40,599 nucleotides of DNA from Streptomyces sp. CBMA29 (GTDB lineage: Bacteria; Actinomycetota; Actinomycetes; Streptomycetales; Streptomycetaceae). A program made the position numbers and the translations under genes. Numbering within the stretch: the stretch's first letter is position 1; every line of letters starts with the position of its first letter. This document shows positions 15,379 to 24,099 of this stretch, one piece after another. The notes beneath the pieces are model-generated. The model saw nothing but the letters and a program-made list of their open reading frames with translations, was not told the DNA's origin and ran no database searches. The stretch lies in the NCBI RefSeq assembly GCF_014596445.1, contig NZ_MECL01000024.1, positions 1 through 40,599 on the forward strand, read 5' to 3'.

Positions 15379-16683
15379 TCATGTCACGGCGCTGGGCGGT
15401 GGCGGTCCCACGGCCGGTTCCCCCGGCTCGGCGGACCCGCCGTCCGCGGCGGTGCGCTGCCCGTGGAGCACAGGCGTCGGCCGCGCGGCGCCCGGCCGCA
15501 GCCGCCGTACGAGCCGGTCCCCGGCCCAGACCAGGAAGCCCGTCGGCAGGAACACCGCGTCGGCGGCGATCATCGCGAGCGAGAAGAAGGGCAGGCCGAG
15601 CACGATGGCGATCGAGGCGTGCTCCAGCATCATCGCGGCCAGCAGCACGTTCTTCACCCGGCGGTTGAACAGGGTGAAGGGGAAGGCGACCTGGACGATG
15701 ACCGTGCCGTAGGTGATGAGCATGACCATCAGCTCGTTGCCCGCCAGGGTGTGCGACAGGGCGGGCCAGGGGGTGAAGTCGTCCAGATGGAGCGGGTAGT
15801 AGAGCGCGGTGCCGTCCTGCCAGCGGCTGCCCTGGATCTTGTACCAGCCCGCGGTGGAGTAGATCAGGCAGACCTCGGCGACGATCACGAGCATCGCGCC
15901 GTTGTGGATGACATTGGCGATGATGTCGAGCACGGTGCGCGGCTCGCCGGGCGCGACCCGCCGCACCGCCCACCACAGCGCCTGGACCAGCCAGAACAGC
16001 CAGAACAGCACGGCCCATTCGGTGCTGAGCTTGCCGAACAGGGTCGCCGCCACGAGCGCGAAGCCGAACACCGCCCACAGGGCGACGCCGACCGGATCGG
16101 CGCCCGGCTCCGCGTCGGACACGGAAACGGGTGGCAGTCCGGCACGCGCCTCGGCCGCCTCCCCGCGGGCCGCGCGGCGCCGGTCGAGCGACCAGACCTG
16201 GCCGCAGCGGGTGAAGACGAGGTAGATCGCCATCAGGTGGATCACGTTGTCGCCGCCGTCGCCCTCGAAGACGCTGCGGTTCTGGAGCGACAGCACGCCG
16301 ATCATGAAGAACACCGACGCGGTACGGGTCCGCCAGCCCAGGAGGAGCATCGCGCTGGCGACGATCGCGAAGGCGTAGACGCACTCGAACCAGGCGCGGC
16401 CGTCGTTCCACAGCAGCACGGTGAAGGCGTGGTTCCCGGCGACCAGCCGCTTGGCGAGGTCCCAGCTCCAGGGCGCGTCGGGGCCGTACAGCTCGGCGCG
16501 GTGCGGGAATTCGCGCAGCAGGAACAGCAGCCAGGTCAGCGAGAAGCCGATCCGGATGATCGCGCTCTGGTACGGGCCGATGGCCCGGCCGGTGATGGCG
16601 TTGACACCGCGCCCGACGGCGCGGTCGAGACCTTTGCCGAGCCCGGCGAACGGCGAGGGGACGAAGGAGTCGCGCGCGCTCAC
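15379..16683 (-). CDS. HTTM-domain integral membrane protein (gamma-carboxylase-like fold)
   Basis: A 434-residue polytopic protein of the HTTM (horizontally transferred transmembrane) family, distantly related to vitamin K-dependent gamma-glutamyl carboxylase. The GTG at 16683 overlaps the DUF5819 stop (GTGA), so the first 14 residues of the longer open frame are excluded. Visible features: IIRIGFSLTWLLFLLREFPHRAELYG near the N-terminus; TASVFFMIGVLSLQNRSVF, then GDGGDNVIHLMAIYLVFTRC, the HTTM core with D and H; LFWLFWLVQALWWAV; LIYSTAGWYKIQGSRWQDGTALYY, another family hallmark (K, W, Y); then ELMVMLITYGTVIVQVAFPF, LAAMMLEHASIAIVLGLPFF and LVWAGDRL. A cytosolic Arg/Glu/Ala loop near residue 180 separates two membrane blocks. 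Reaction and substrate are not established. DUF5819 partner upstream. Confidence 0.85.
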   Translation of the reverse strand: MSARDSFVPSPFAGLGKGLDRAVGRGVNAITGRAIGPYQSAIIRIGFSLTWLLFLLREFPHRAELYGPDAPWSWDLAKRLVAGNHAFTVLLWNDGRAWFECVYAFAIVASAMLLLGWRTRTASVFFMIGVLSLQNRSVFEGDGGDNVIHLMAIYLVFTRCGQVWSLDRRRAARGEAAEARAGLPPVSVSDAEPGADPVGVALWAVFGFALVAATLFGKLSTEWAVLFWLFWLVQALWWAVRRVAPGEPRTVLDIIANVIHNGAMLVIVAEVCLIYSTAGWYKIQGSRWQDGTALYYPLHLDDFTPWPALSHTLAGNELMVMLITYGTVIVQVAFPFTLFNRRVKNVLLAAMMLEHASIAIVLGLPFFSLAMIAADAVFLPTGFLVWAGDRLVRRLRPGAARPTPVLHGQRTAADGGSAEPGEPAVGPPPPSAVT

Positions 16684-17345
16684 GATGCGTTCTCCTGACC
16701 GGCGGGCGCGGTGGTGACCGGCCACCAGGGCAGTTCCCGGTAGTAGGGCTGGGTGCTGGTCTGCTGTCCGTTGCCCGACGGCGGCGGGACCGCGGTGGTG
16801 GCGGAACGCGCCTGCAAGCGGACGACGTCACCGCCGTTGAGCCGCGGGCCGAAACGCTCCTGCAGAATCCGCTGGAGATACGTACGGCTCATGTCGCTGC
16901 GGTCACCGCCGGTGGGCTGCTCCTTGTCGTCATGGGTGTCGGTGTAGAAGCTCCAGGCGCGGCGCAGCTCGTTCTGCTGGGTGTGGCTGGGGGCGGGGTT
17001 GTGCCGCATCGCGGCGACGTCCATCGCGGTGAGGTCGACCCAGCCGGTGGTGGAGAGACTGCCGTCGGGCTTGCGGACCTCGGCGCGGGCCTGCACATGG
17101 ATGTTCTGTTGCAGCGGGTCGGGCGCGAACAGCTTCCAGTTCTGCTCGAACTCCGGATAGACGTAGTCGTCGACCGCCGCGCCGTGCTCCCTGCTGAGCG
17201 TGTTCGAGGGCGCGACGTGCAGGAACACCATGCCGAGGTGGTACAGCGCGCCCACGACGACCGCGCCGATCGCCAGGGCGACGGCTATGCGCGCGGGCGT
17301 GGACAGCGCCGCGGTCCGGGGCGGCGGCCCCTCGAATGACTCCAT
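16680..17345 (-). CDS. DUF5819 family membrane-anchored protein, partner of HTTM protein
   Basis: A 221-residue protein. The ATG at 17345 ([11 protein letters not shown]) has GGAGAG six bases upstream and is preferred to the GTG ten codons earlier. One N-terminal membrane segment, [20 protein letters not shown], is followed by an exported domain with [30 protein letters not shown]; the [13 protein letters not shown] stretch is the hallmark of DUF5819. Later blocks are [33 protein letters not shown] and [12 protein letters not shown]. Its last codon overlaps the HTTM start. The fixed pairing of the two families (as I recall it in actinobacteria) suggests a complex or an enzyme-substrate pair at the membrane. 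Function unknown. Confidence 0.82.
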   Translation of the reverse strand: MESFEGPPPRTAALSTPARIAVALAIGAVVVGALYHLGMVFLHVAPSNTLSREHGAAVDDYVYPEFEQNWKLFAPDPLQQNIHVQARAEVRKPDGSLSTTGWVDLTAMDVAAMRHNPAPSHTQQNELRRAWSFYTDTHDDKEQPTGGDRSDMSRTYLQRILQERFGPRLNGGDVVRLQARSATTAVPPPSGNGQQTSTQPYYRELPWWPVTTAPAGQENAS

Positions 17346-17432
17346 CGTCTCTCCGCTCTCACCCGTGCCGGGCACGCACGCCTGCCGGGCAGCACGCTAC
17401 TCACCGCAGGTCCCGGCGGGGACCTTACCGAG

Positions 17433-17444
17433 TTATCCACAGGC
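17433..17444 (+). promoter_or_regulatory. DnaA-box-like element TTATCCACAGGC upstream of paaABCDE
   Basis: Lies in the 243-base DUF5819/paaA intergenic region. The 17 bases 17428-17444 are identical to those upstream of paaN (12682-12698). Starts 61 bases before the operator. Facing the other way, TGTGGATAACT might serve the divergent DUF5819 promoter. Confidence 0.5.
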
Positions 17445-17492
17445 GTGGGGGGTGGCCTTGACACCCTTCGGCCCGCCACCGACCATGGAATG

Positions 17493-17516
17493 AACCGAAC
17501 GATCGGTCGGTCGGTT
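17493..17516. promoter_or_regulatory. TetR-type operator upstream of paaABCDE
   Basis: A 24-bp imperfect palindrome with outer arms AACCGA and TCGGTT. It contains ACCGAACGATCGGT (17494-17507), an exact fit to ACCGNNCGNNCGGT, followed by further TCGGT half-sites. A consensus -35 TTGACA is at 17458-17463, but the -10 is unclear (GACCAT at a 17-base spacing), so the operator would lie around the start of transcription. The paaA start codon is 73 bases downstream. Confidence 0.6.
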
Positions 17517-17588
17517 GAGGAGTCGGCCGGCCGGTCGTCCGATGGAGCCGATGACGGTGATGACAGTGATAACAAAGGAGGGGTCCGC

Positions 17589-18568
<980 letters not shown>

Positions 18569-18572
<4 letters not shown>

Positions 18573-18865
18573 CCGAGCAGACGGGCGGCGACTGGCCTCT
18601 GTGGGAGGTCTTCGTCCGCAGCCGCCGCGGCCTGAGCCACAGCCACGCGGGCAGCCTGCACGCACCCGACGCGGAGATGGCGCTGCGCAACGCGCGGGAC
18701 CTCTACACCCGGCGGGCCGAGGGCGTCTCCATCTGGGTGGTGCCGTCGTCCGCGGTCACCGCCTCCTCCCCCGACGAGAAGGACCCGTTCTTCGAGTCCG
18801 CTTCCGACAAGCCGTACCGGCACCCGACGTTCTACGAGATCCCGGAAGGGGTGAAGCACCTGTGA
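18569..18865 (+). CDS. paaB: 1,2-phenylacetyl-CoA epoxidase subunit PaaB
   Basis: A 98-residue small subunit. [20 protein letters not shown] at the N-terminus, then [20 protein letters not shown] and a C-terminal [19 protein letters not shown], are the defining PaaB blocks. It starts at an ATG overlapping the paaA stop (ATGA) and its TGA overlaps the GTG of paaC. It is needed for epoxidase activity in vivo and binds the PaaAC core; it has no catalytic residues of its own. Length is typical. Confidence 0.95.
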
Positions 18866-19668
18866 ACACGGCACCGAACCCCGCACCGGGCCCGGCCTCG
18901 GCCCTGGCTACGGCATCAACATCGGCACCGGCACCGGCTACTACGACGCGCCCCGCACGGGTCTCCGCCCCCGCCGCGCTCGCGCTGGGCGACGACGCGC
19001 TCGTGCTCGCCCAGCGGCTGGGGGAGTGGGCGGGGAACGCGCCGGTGCTCGAGGAGGATGTCGCCCTCACCAATATCGCGCTCGACCTGCTGGGACAGGC
19101 CCGCACCCTGCTCTCGCTGGTCGGTGACGAGGACGAGCTGGCGTTCGGCCGCGAGGAGCACGAATTCCGCAATGTGCAGCTCGTGGAGCGGCCCAACGGG
19201 GACTTCGCCGAGACGATCGTCCGGCAGCTCTTCTTCTCCGTCCACCAGGAGCTGCTGTTCACCGCCCTGGCGGCCGGGGAAGGCGAGCTGGCGCCGCTGG
19301 CCGCGAAAGCGGTGAAGGAGGTCGCCTACCACCGCGACCACGCCGAGCACTGGACGCTGCGGCTCGGCGACGGCACCGAGGAGAGTCACCGGCGCACGCA
19401 GCGCGCGGTGGACAGCCTGTGGCGCTACACCGGGGAGCTGTTCGAACCGCTCGACGGGCTCGGCACCGACCTCCCAGCACTGCGCGAGCCGTGGCTGGAG
19501 CGCGTCACCGACATCCTGCACCGGGCCACGCTGGAGATACCCCGGGGCGCCGACCGGACACCGTGGTCGGCGGGGGCCGGACGGCAGGGTGTGCACACCG
19601 AGGCGTTCGGCCGCATGCTCGCCGAGATGCAGCACCTACACCGCGCTCACCCGGGTGCGTCATGGTGA
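18862..19668 (+). CDS. paaC: 1,2-phenylacetyl-CoA epoxidase structural subunit PaaC
   Basis: Inactive ferritin-like partner of PaaA. The GTG start at 18862 overlaps the paaB stop. The first 35 residues are an Ala/Pro/Thr-rich extension that seems dispensable. The core starts LALGDDALVLAQRLGEWAGNAP, followed by EEDVALTNIALDLLGQARTL, FRNVQLVERPNGDFAETIVRQ and VKEVAYHRDHAEHWTLRLGDG, which are canonical PaaC. The C-terminus GRQGVHTEAFGRMLAEMQ is also typical. 268 residues, slightly long because of the N-terminal tail. Its stop overlaps the start of paaD. Confidence 0.95.
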   Translation: MNTAPNPAPGPASALATASTSAPAPATTTRPARVSAPAALALGDDALVLAQRLGEWAGNAPVLEEDVALTNIALDLLGQARTLLSLVGDEDELAFGREEHEFRNVQLVERPNGDFAETIVRQLFFSVHQELLFTALAAGEGELAPLAAKAVKEVAYHRDHAEHWTLRLGDGTEESHRRTQRAVDSLWRYTGELFEPLDGLGTDLPALREPWLERVTDILHRATLEIPRGADRTPWSAGAGRQGVHTEAFGRMLAEMQHLHRAHPGASW

Positions 19669-20195
19669 CCGGGAGCGCGCCCGCCGCCGAGGCGACGAGC
19701 GCGCTGGAGAAGGAGCTGCTGCGGCTGGCCGGCGCCGTGCCGGATCCCGAGCTGCCGGTGATCTCGCTGGCCGAGCTGGGGGTGCTGCGCGACCTGCGGG
19801 TCACCGGGCCCGGCCGGGTCGAGGTCGAGCTGACGCCGACGTGGACGGGCTGCCCGGCGCTGGACACGATGGCGACCGACATCACCGAGGTGCTGACCGA
19901 GCACGGCATGTCGGACGTCGAGGTGCGCACCGTCCTCTCCCCCGCCTGGTCGACCGACGCGATCAGCACGGAGGGCCGCCGCAAGCTCGCCGAGCACGGT
20001 GTGGCGCCGCCGCGCCCGCTGGCCGGCGCGCGACCGGCGGGCGGCGGACCCGTCGCCGTGGAACTGACCGTGCGCTGCCCGCACTGCGGCTCCACCGACA
20101 CCCGGCTGCTCAGCCCGTTCTCGTCCACCGCCTGCAAGGCGCTGCGCCGCTGCGAGTCCTGCCGCGAGCCCTTCGACCACTTCAAGGAGCTGTGA
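19662..20195 (+). CDS. paaD: PaaD, maturation factor of phenylacetyl-CoA epoxidase
   Basis: A 177-residue protein with an N-terminal MIP18/DUF59 domain (PDPELPVISLAELGVLRDLR, then TPTWTGCPALDTMATDI with the conserved Cys) and a C-terminal zinc ribbon (CPHCGSTDTRLLSPFSSTACKALRRC and ESC, four paired cysteines). PaaD is thought to help Fe-S or diiron assembly in the epoxidase or its reductase. The ATG at 19662 overlaps the paaC stop; a GTG one codon later is also possible. Both zinc pairs are intact. It abuts paaE. Confidence 0.93.
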   Translation: MVTGSAPAAEATSALEKELLRLAGAVPDPELPVISLAELGVLRDLRVTGPGRVEVELTPTWTGCPALDTMATDITEVLTEHGMSDVEVRTVLSPAWSTDAISTEGRRKLAEHGVAPPRPLAGARPAGGGPVAVELTVRCPHCGSTDTRLLSPFSSTACKALRRCESCREPFDHFKEL

Positions 20196-21278
20196 ATGTT
20201 CCATCCGCTCCGGGTGACGGAGGTCAGCCCGCTCACGGACGACTCGGTGACCATCGCCTTCGAGGTCCCCGAGGAACTGCGCGCGGAGTACCGGTACGCG
20301 CCGGGGCAGCACATAGCGATCCGCCGGTTCGCCGACGGGGTGGAGATCCGCCGCACGTATTCGCTGTGCGACCCGGTGCTGCCCGAGGAAGGCTTCGGGA
20401 GCGACGGTGTGGAGAGCGGGCCACGGACGCTGCGGGTGGGGGTGCGGCTGGTCGAGCAGGGGGAGTTCTCCACCTACGCGCTCAAGGAGCTGGCCGCGGG
20501 CGATGTGCTGGAGGTGATGACACCCGCGGGACGGTTCGTGCTGGAGCCGAGGCCGGGGCGGTTCGCCGCGGTGGTCGGCGGCAGCGGCATCACACCGGTG
20601 CTGTCGCAGATCGGCACCGCGCTGGCGCGTGAGCCGGGGGCGAGCTTCTGCCTGGTGCGCAGCGACCGTACGGCGGCGTCCACGATGTTCCTCGAAGAGG
20701 TCGCGGACCTCAAGGACCGCTGGCCTGACCGCTTCCACCTGGTGTCCGCGCTGTCCCGCGAGGAGCAGCAGGCGGGGCTGCCGTCGGGGCGGCTGGACGC
20801 GGAGCGGCTGACGGCGCTGCTCCCGGCGCTGACGCCGGTGGCGGCGGTGGACGGCTGGTATCTGTGCGGCCCGCTGGGACTGGTCGGCGCGGCCGAGCGG
20901 GCGCTGCGCACGCTGGGTGTCCCCCGGTCCCGCGTTCACCAGGAGATCTTCCATGTGGACGAGGTACCGGCGGCCGTCACCACGGCCGAGCCGATACCCG
21001 GCGGCGGCACCGTACGGGCGACGCTCGACGGCCGCGGCGGTCAATGGCCTTCCCTGGCAGGGGAGTCGGTGCTGGAGACGGTGCTGCGCAACCGGTCGGA
21101 CGCCCCGTACGCCTGCAAGGGCGGGGTCTGCGGGACCTGTCGGACGCGGCTGGTCAGCGGCGAGGTGCGGATGGACCGGAACTACGCGCTGGAGCCCGAG
21201 GAGACGGAGGCCGGATATGTGCTGGCCTGTCAGTCGCACCCGGTGACTTCCGTCGTCGAGGTGGACTTCGACGCCTGA
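20196..21278 (+). CDS. paaE: Phenylacetyl-CoA epoxidase reductase PaaE
   Basis: A 360-residue NADPH:ferredoxin-type reductase passing electrons to PaaA. The start codon follows the paaD stop directly. The FAD-binding domain has PGQHIAIRR and EIRRTYSLCDP (RxYS motif). The NAD(P) domain has VVGGSGITPVLSQIGTAL and GWYLCGPLGLV. The C-terminal plant-type 2Fe-2S ferredoxin domain has YACKGGVCGTCRTRLVSG, with the three clustered cysteines, and LACQSHP with the fourth. EIFHVDE at the domain border is typical. It ends the paa operon; the operator-containing gap to the acyl-CoA dehydrogenase gene is only 49 bases. Confidence 0.95.
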   Translation: MFHPLRVTEVSPLTDDSVTIAFEVPEELRAEYRYAPGQHIAIRRFADGVEIRRTYSLCDPVLPEEGFGSDGVESGPRTLRVGVRLVEQGEFSTYALKELAAGDVLEVMTPAGRFVLEPRPGRFAAVVGGSGITPVLSQIGTALAREPGASFCLVRSDRTAASTMFLEEVADLKDRWPDRFHLVSALSREEQQAGLPSGRLDAERLTALLPALTPVAAVDGWYLCGPLGLVGAAERALRTLGVPRSRVHQEIFHVDEVPAAVTTAEPIPGGGTVRATLDGRGGQWPSLAGESVLETVLRNRSDAPYACKGGVCGTCRTRLVSGEVRMDRNYALEPEETEAGYVLACQSHPVTSVVEVDFDA

Positions 21279-21287
21279 CCGCCCTAA

Positions 21288-21304
21288 TCTGACGCATCGT
21301 CAGA
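21288..21304. promoter_or_regulatory. Palindromic operator TCTGACG-CAT-CGTCAGA
   Basis: Perfect 7-bp arms around a 3-base centre, in the 49-base gap between paaE and the acyl-CoA dehydrogenase gene. It ends 23 bases before the GTG start, just ahead of the ribosome site. The sequence is unrelated to the ACCG-N6-CGGT sites, so a different regulator is likely, possibly another TetR-type lipid-catabolism repressor encoded elsewhere. A role as paaE terminator is unlikely given the short stem. Confidence 0.6.
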
Positions 21305-21327
21305 ATTGGTGGCGGGAGGAGCGGATC

Positions 21328-22467
21328 GTGGACTTCGGCTTCACCGAGGAGCAATTGGCGGCGGTCGAGGCGGCGAAGTCCGTCTTCTCCGGGGTGGCGG
21401 TGGACGGGGTGCCCAGCCCCGCGCTGACCCCCGGCGCGGTCGCCGAGGACTTCGACCGCGCCCTGTGGCGCAAGCTCGCCGACGGCGACCTGTTGGGCCT
21501 GACGCTGGACGAGGCGTACGGCGGGGCGGGGCTCGACCCCATCGCGCTCTGCCTCGTACTGCGCGAGGCGGGGCGGGTGCTGGCGCGGGTCCCGTTGCTG
21601 GAGAGCTGCGCCGGGGCGCTCGCCGTCCAGCGATACGGTTCCGCGCCCCTGCGGGAACGGCTGCTGGCGGCGGCCGGTCGCGGCGAGACCGTCCTCACCG
21701 TCGCCGCCAACGGCCGCAGCGGGCACGACGGGGCCGAACTCGCCGTTCAGGCACAGCGGGAAGACGGCGACGGCCTGGTGCTCGACGGGGTGCAGACCGG
21801 GGTGCCGTGGGCGCAGAGCTGCGACCTGGTGCTGGTGCCCGCGCACACGGCGGACGGCGCGGCGGTGGTGGCCGTCGTTCCCCTGGACGCGGACGGGGTG
21901 GCGCTGGCGGAGCAGGTCTCCACCAGCGGCGAGCGGTTCGCCGAGGTCACGCTGGACGGAGTGCGGGTGCCCGCGACGGACGTACTGGACGCGGACGGCG
22001 CCTGGGAGTGGCTGCGGCAGACGCTGACCGTCGGCACGTGCGCGCTGGCGCTCGGGCTCGGGGAGGCGGTGCTGGGGATGACCAGTGCGTACGCCTCGAA
22101 GCGGCAGCAGTTCGGGTATCCGATCGCCACGTTCCAGGCGGTCGCGGTGCAGTCCGCCGACCGCTACATCGACCTGCGGGCGATGGAGGCCACCTTGTGG
22201 CAGGCGGCCTGGCGGCTCAGCACCTCGGCGCCCGGACCCCTGCCGGTCGCGGGTGATGTGGCGGTGGCGAAGATCTGGGCGGCCGAGGGCGTCCGCAGGG
22301 TCGTACAGACCGCGCAGCACCTGCACGGCGGATTCGGCGCCGACACCGACTATCCGCTGCACCGGTACCACGCGTGGGCCAAGCAGTGGGAGCTGGCGCT
22401 CGGTCCGGCCGCGGCCCACGAGGAGGCGTTGGGCGACCTGATCGCCGCCCATCCGCTGACGACATAG
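21328..22467 (+). CDS. Acyl-CoA dehydrogenase family protein, FadE28/29-like
   Basis: A 379-residue FAD-dependent acyl-CoA dehydrogenase-fold protein. The GTG at 21328 is preceded by GGGAGGAG. The N-terminal MDFGFTEEQLAAVEAAKSVF is typical. The middle domain has FAEVTLDGVRVPATDVL, and the C-terminal helical domain has YASKRQQFGYPIATFQAVAVQ (the S/T-RxQFG block). It ends QTAQHLHGGFGADTDYPLHR, then YHAWAKQWELALG. The catalytic Glu of the YxGTxEI motif seen in short-chain dehydrogenases is missing, and this ending resembles subunits of alpha2beta2 dehydrogenases of steroid catabolism. It may need a partner subunit, none of which is in this window. Substrate unknown. Own operator upstream; convergent with the rhodanese gene. 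Confidence 0.85.
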   Translation: MDFGFTEEQLAAVEAAKSVFSGVAVDGVPSPALTPGAVAEDFDRALWRKLADGDLLGLTLDEAYGGAGLDPIALCLVLREAGRVLARVPLLESCAGALAVQRYGSAPLRERLLAAAGRGETVLTVAANGRSGHDGAELAVQAQREDGDGLVLDGVQTGVPWAQSCDLVLVPAHTADGAAVVAVVPLDADGVALAEQVSTSGERFAEVTLDGVRVPATDVLDADGAWEWLRQTLTVGTCALALGLGEAVLGMTSAYASKRQQFGYPIATFQAVAVQSADRYIDLRAMEATLWQAAWRLSTSAPGPLPVAGDVAVAKIWAAEGVRRVVQTAQHLHGGFGADTDYPLHRYHAWAKQWELALGPAAAHEEALGDLIAAHPLTT

Positions 22468-22497
22468 CCCCTGCGGGGGTGCTGGGCCGCGTTGTCC

Positions 22498-22830
22498 CTA
22501 GAGGACGAAGCCGTCGCTGCCGTTGCCGTCCACCACCGGGCGGCCGGCGGCCTCCCAGTCGAGCATGCCGCCGCTGACGTTCACCGCGTCCACGCCCTGG
22601 GCGATCAGGTACTGCGCGACCTGGGCGGAGCGACCGCCGACGCGGCAGACCACGTGCACCCGGGCGCCCTCCGGCACCTCACCGATCCGCGAGACGACCT
22701 CGCCCATCGGGATGTGCACGGCGCCCTCGGCGTGACCGGCCGCCCATTCCTCGTTCTCCCGCACGTCCAGCAGGATCGCGTCGGCCGGTACGGCGGCGGC
22801 ATCCACCGCGGGCAGCTCAGAGCGGAACAT
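22498..22830 (-). CDS. Single-domain rhodanese-like protein
   Basis: About 110 residues, a cytosolic sulfurtransferase-fold protein. The ATG at 22830 (MFRSELPAVDAAAV) has AGGAGG nine bases upstream, so seven earlier residues of the open frame are excluded. Visible blocks are ILLDVRENEEWAAGHAEGAVHIPMGEV, and VHVVCRVGGRSAQVAQYL with the active-site Cys in CRVGGRS. DAVNVSGGMLDWEAAGRPV closes the domain. The GR-containing six-residue loop favours sulfur over selenium or phosphate chemistry by family convention, but the acceptor is unknown. Only 30 bases separate its stop from the convergent acyl-CoA dehydrogenase stop; a CCCC/GGGG mini-hairpin lies there. Confidence 0.9.
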   Translation of the reverse strand: MFRSELPAVDAAAVPADAILLDVRENEEWAAGHAEGAVHIPMGEVVSRIGEVPEGARVHVVCRVGGRSAQVAQYLIAQGVDAVNVSGGMLDWEAAGRPVVDGNGSDGFVL

Positions 22831-23070
22831 CGGACGCGGCCTCCTGGGCACGGAATCAGGCTCGGAATCGCGGCCCGCGAAACCGCGGCCCGCTCACTTG
22901 GCTCACCAGATCACTGGCTGACCCAAAAAACCTACCTCAGCCCCCAACCACCCCCCGCCCCGCCCGATTCCCCCCGGGCCCCCGGGGTCCCCCAGAGCCG
23001 GCACCGGGCCCAGGCCCGCCGCGGCGGCATCCGGGCAGAGGCTCGGGTCGTGCAAGCCGCCCGCAGGGCG

Positions 23071-23895
23071 CTATTCGGAGTCGCGGACCAGTTCCGCCAG
23101 GCGGGCCTCGCGTTGGGCGACCTGGGTCAGGAGCTGTTCGGCGATCTCGTTGAGGAGGGCGTCGGGGTCGTCGGGGGAGAGCTTCATCATCTGGCCGATG
23201 GCGCTCTCGTCCAGCTCGACGGCGATGGCGGCCAGCTTCTCCTTGCGTTCGGCCAGCCATTCCAGCCGGGCGTAGAGGACCTCGGCCTCGTTCGGCAGCT
23301 CTTCGTCCGCGACGGGACCGGCGTCCCACTCCGCGGACAGGGCGCGCAGCGTGTCCTCGTCGGCGTAGGCGTACGCCTCGTTGACGCGGGCGATGAAGGC
23401 GCTGCGGCGCTCCTTCTCCTTCTCGTCCTGGGCGAGGTCGGGGTGCGCCTTGCGGGCCAGCTCGCGGTAGAGGCGCTGCGCCTCCTTGCCTGGGCGGACG
23501 CGGCGCGGCGGGTTCGGGTCGTCGACCGGCCGTACCCCGTCCGTACCGAGCAGCCCGCCGAACAGCTCCTCGACGCCCGGCATCGGCATCACCAGCGCCC
23601 TGGCCTCCCAGGCGCGCTCGATGTCCTCCCGCTCACCGCTGTGGGCGGCGACGGCCTCCGCGACCAGCGCGTCCAGCTCGTCCAGTCGCGCGTACATCGG
23701 GCCGAGCCGCTGGTGGTGCAGCCGGGAGAAGTTCTCCACCTCGACCCGGAAGGTCTCGACCGCGATCTCGAATTCGATCAACGCCTGCTCAGCCGCGCGT
23801 ACCGCCTTCGCCAGCCGATCCTGCGAGCCGGGCTCGGAGGGTCCGGCGAAGGTGGCGGAAGAGGCGGAGGACTCGGTTCCTGAGCTGTTCGTCAC
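23071..23895 (-). CDS. J-domain (DnaJ-like) protein with N-terminal coiled coil
   Basis: A 274-residue cytosolic protein. After a Ser/Gly-rich start comes a long heptad-like helix (AEQALIEFEIAVETFRVEVE to ALVAEAVAAH). A J-domain-like segment follows: KEAQRLYRELARKAHPDLAQ holds the HPD tripeptide, then RRSAFIARVNEAYAYADEDTL. The C-terminal third (YARLEWLAERKEKLAAIAVE, then QREARLAELVRDSE) is again helical and charged. J domains stimulate Hsp70 ATPase, but no zinc or client-binding domain of classical DnaJ is present, so it may be a specialised co-chaperone or a J-domain relic. GTG start. A GC-rich gap of 204 bases without clear signals separates it from the next gene upstream. Confidence 0.78.
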   Translation of the reverse strand: MTNSSGTESSASSATFAGPSEPGSQDRLAKAVRAAEQALIEFEIAVETFRVEVENFSRLHHQRLGPMYARLDELDALVAEAVAAHSGEREDIERAWEARALVMPMPGVEELFGGLLGTDGVRPVDDPNPPRRVRPGKEAQRLYRELARKAHPDLAQDEKEKERRSAFIARVNEAYAYADEDTLRALSAEWDAGPVADEELPNEAEVLYARLEWLAERKEKLAAIAVELDESAIGQMMKLSPDDPDALLNEIAEQLLTQVAQREARLAELVRDSE

Positions 23896-24099
23896 CCGGA
23901 CAGCCTAGGCCCTGTCCGGTCGATCTTCGCGGGGCCGCGGGGGGCGGGAGCGCCTGCCCGAACGGATCACGCCACGTCGCCCCGCCCACCTGCACCGACC
24001 CGCGCGCCCGCCCGCGTATGGGCGCACGCCGCGCCGCCCCGCCCGCACACCCCGCCGCCCCGCCCGCACGCCGCCCGAACACCCCGCCGCACCCCCGCC

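Noticed and set aside
22893..22920. Inverted repeat-like sequence around CCAGATCACTGG before the rhodanese gene
   Set aside because: Only the inner 4-bp arms match well; too weak to call an operator.
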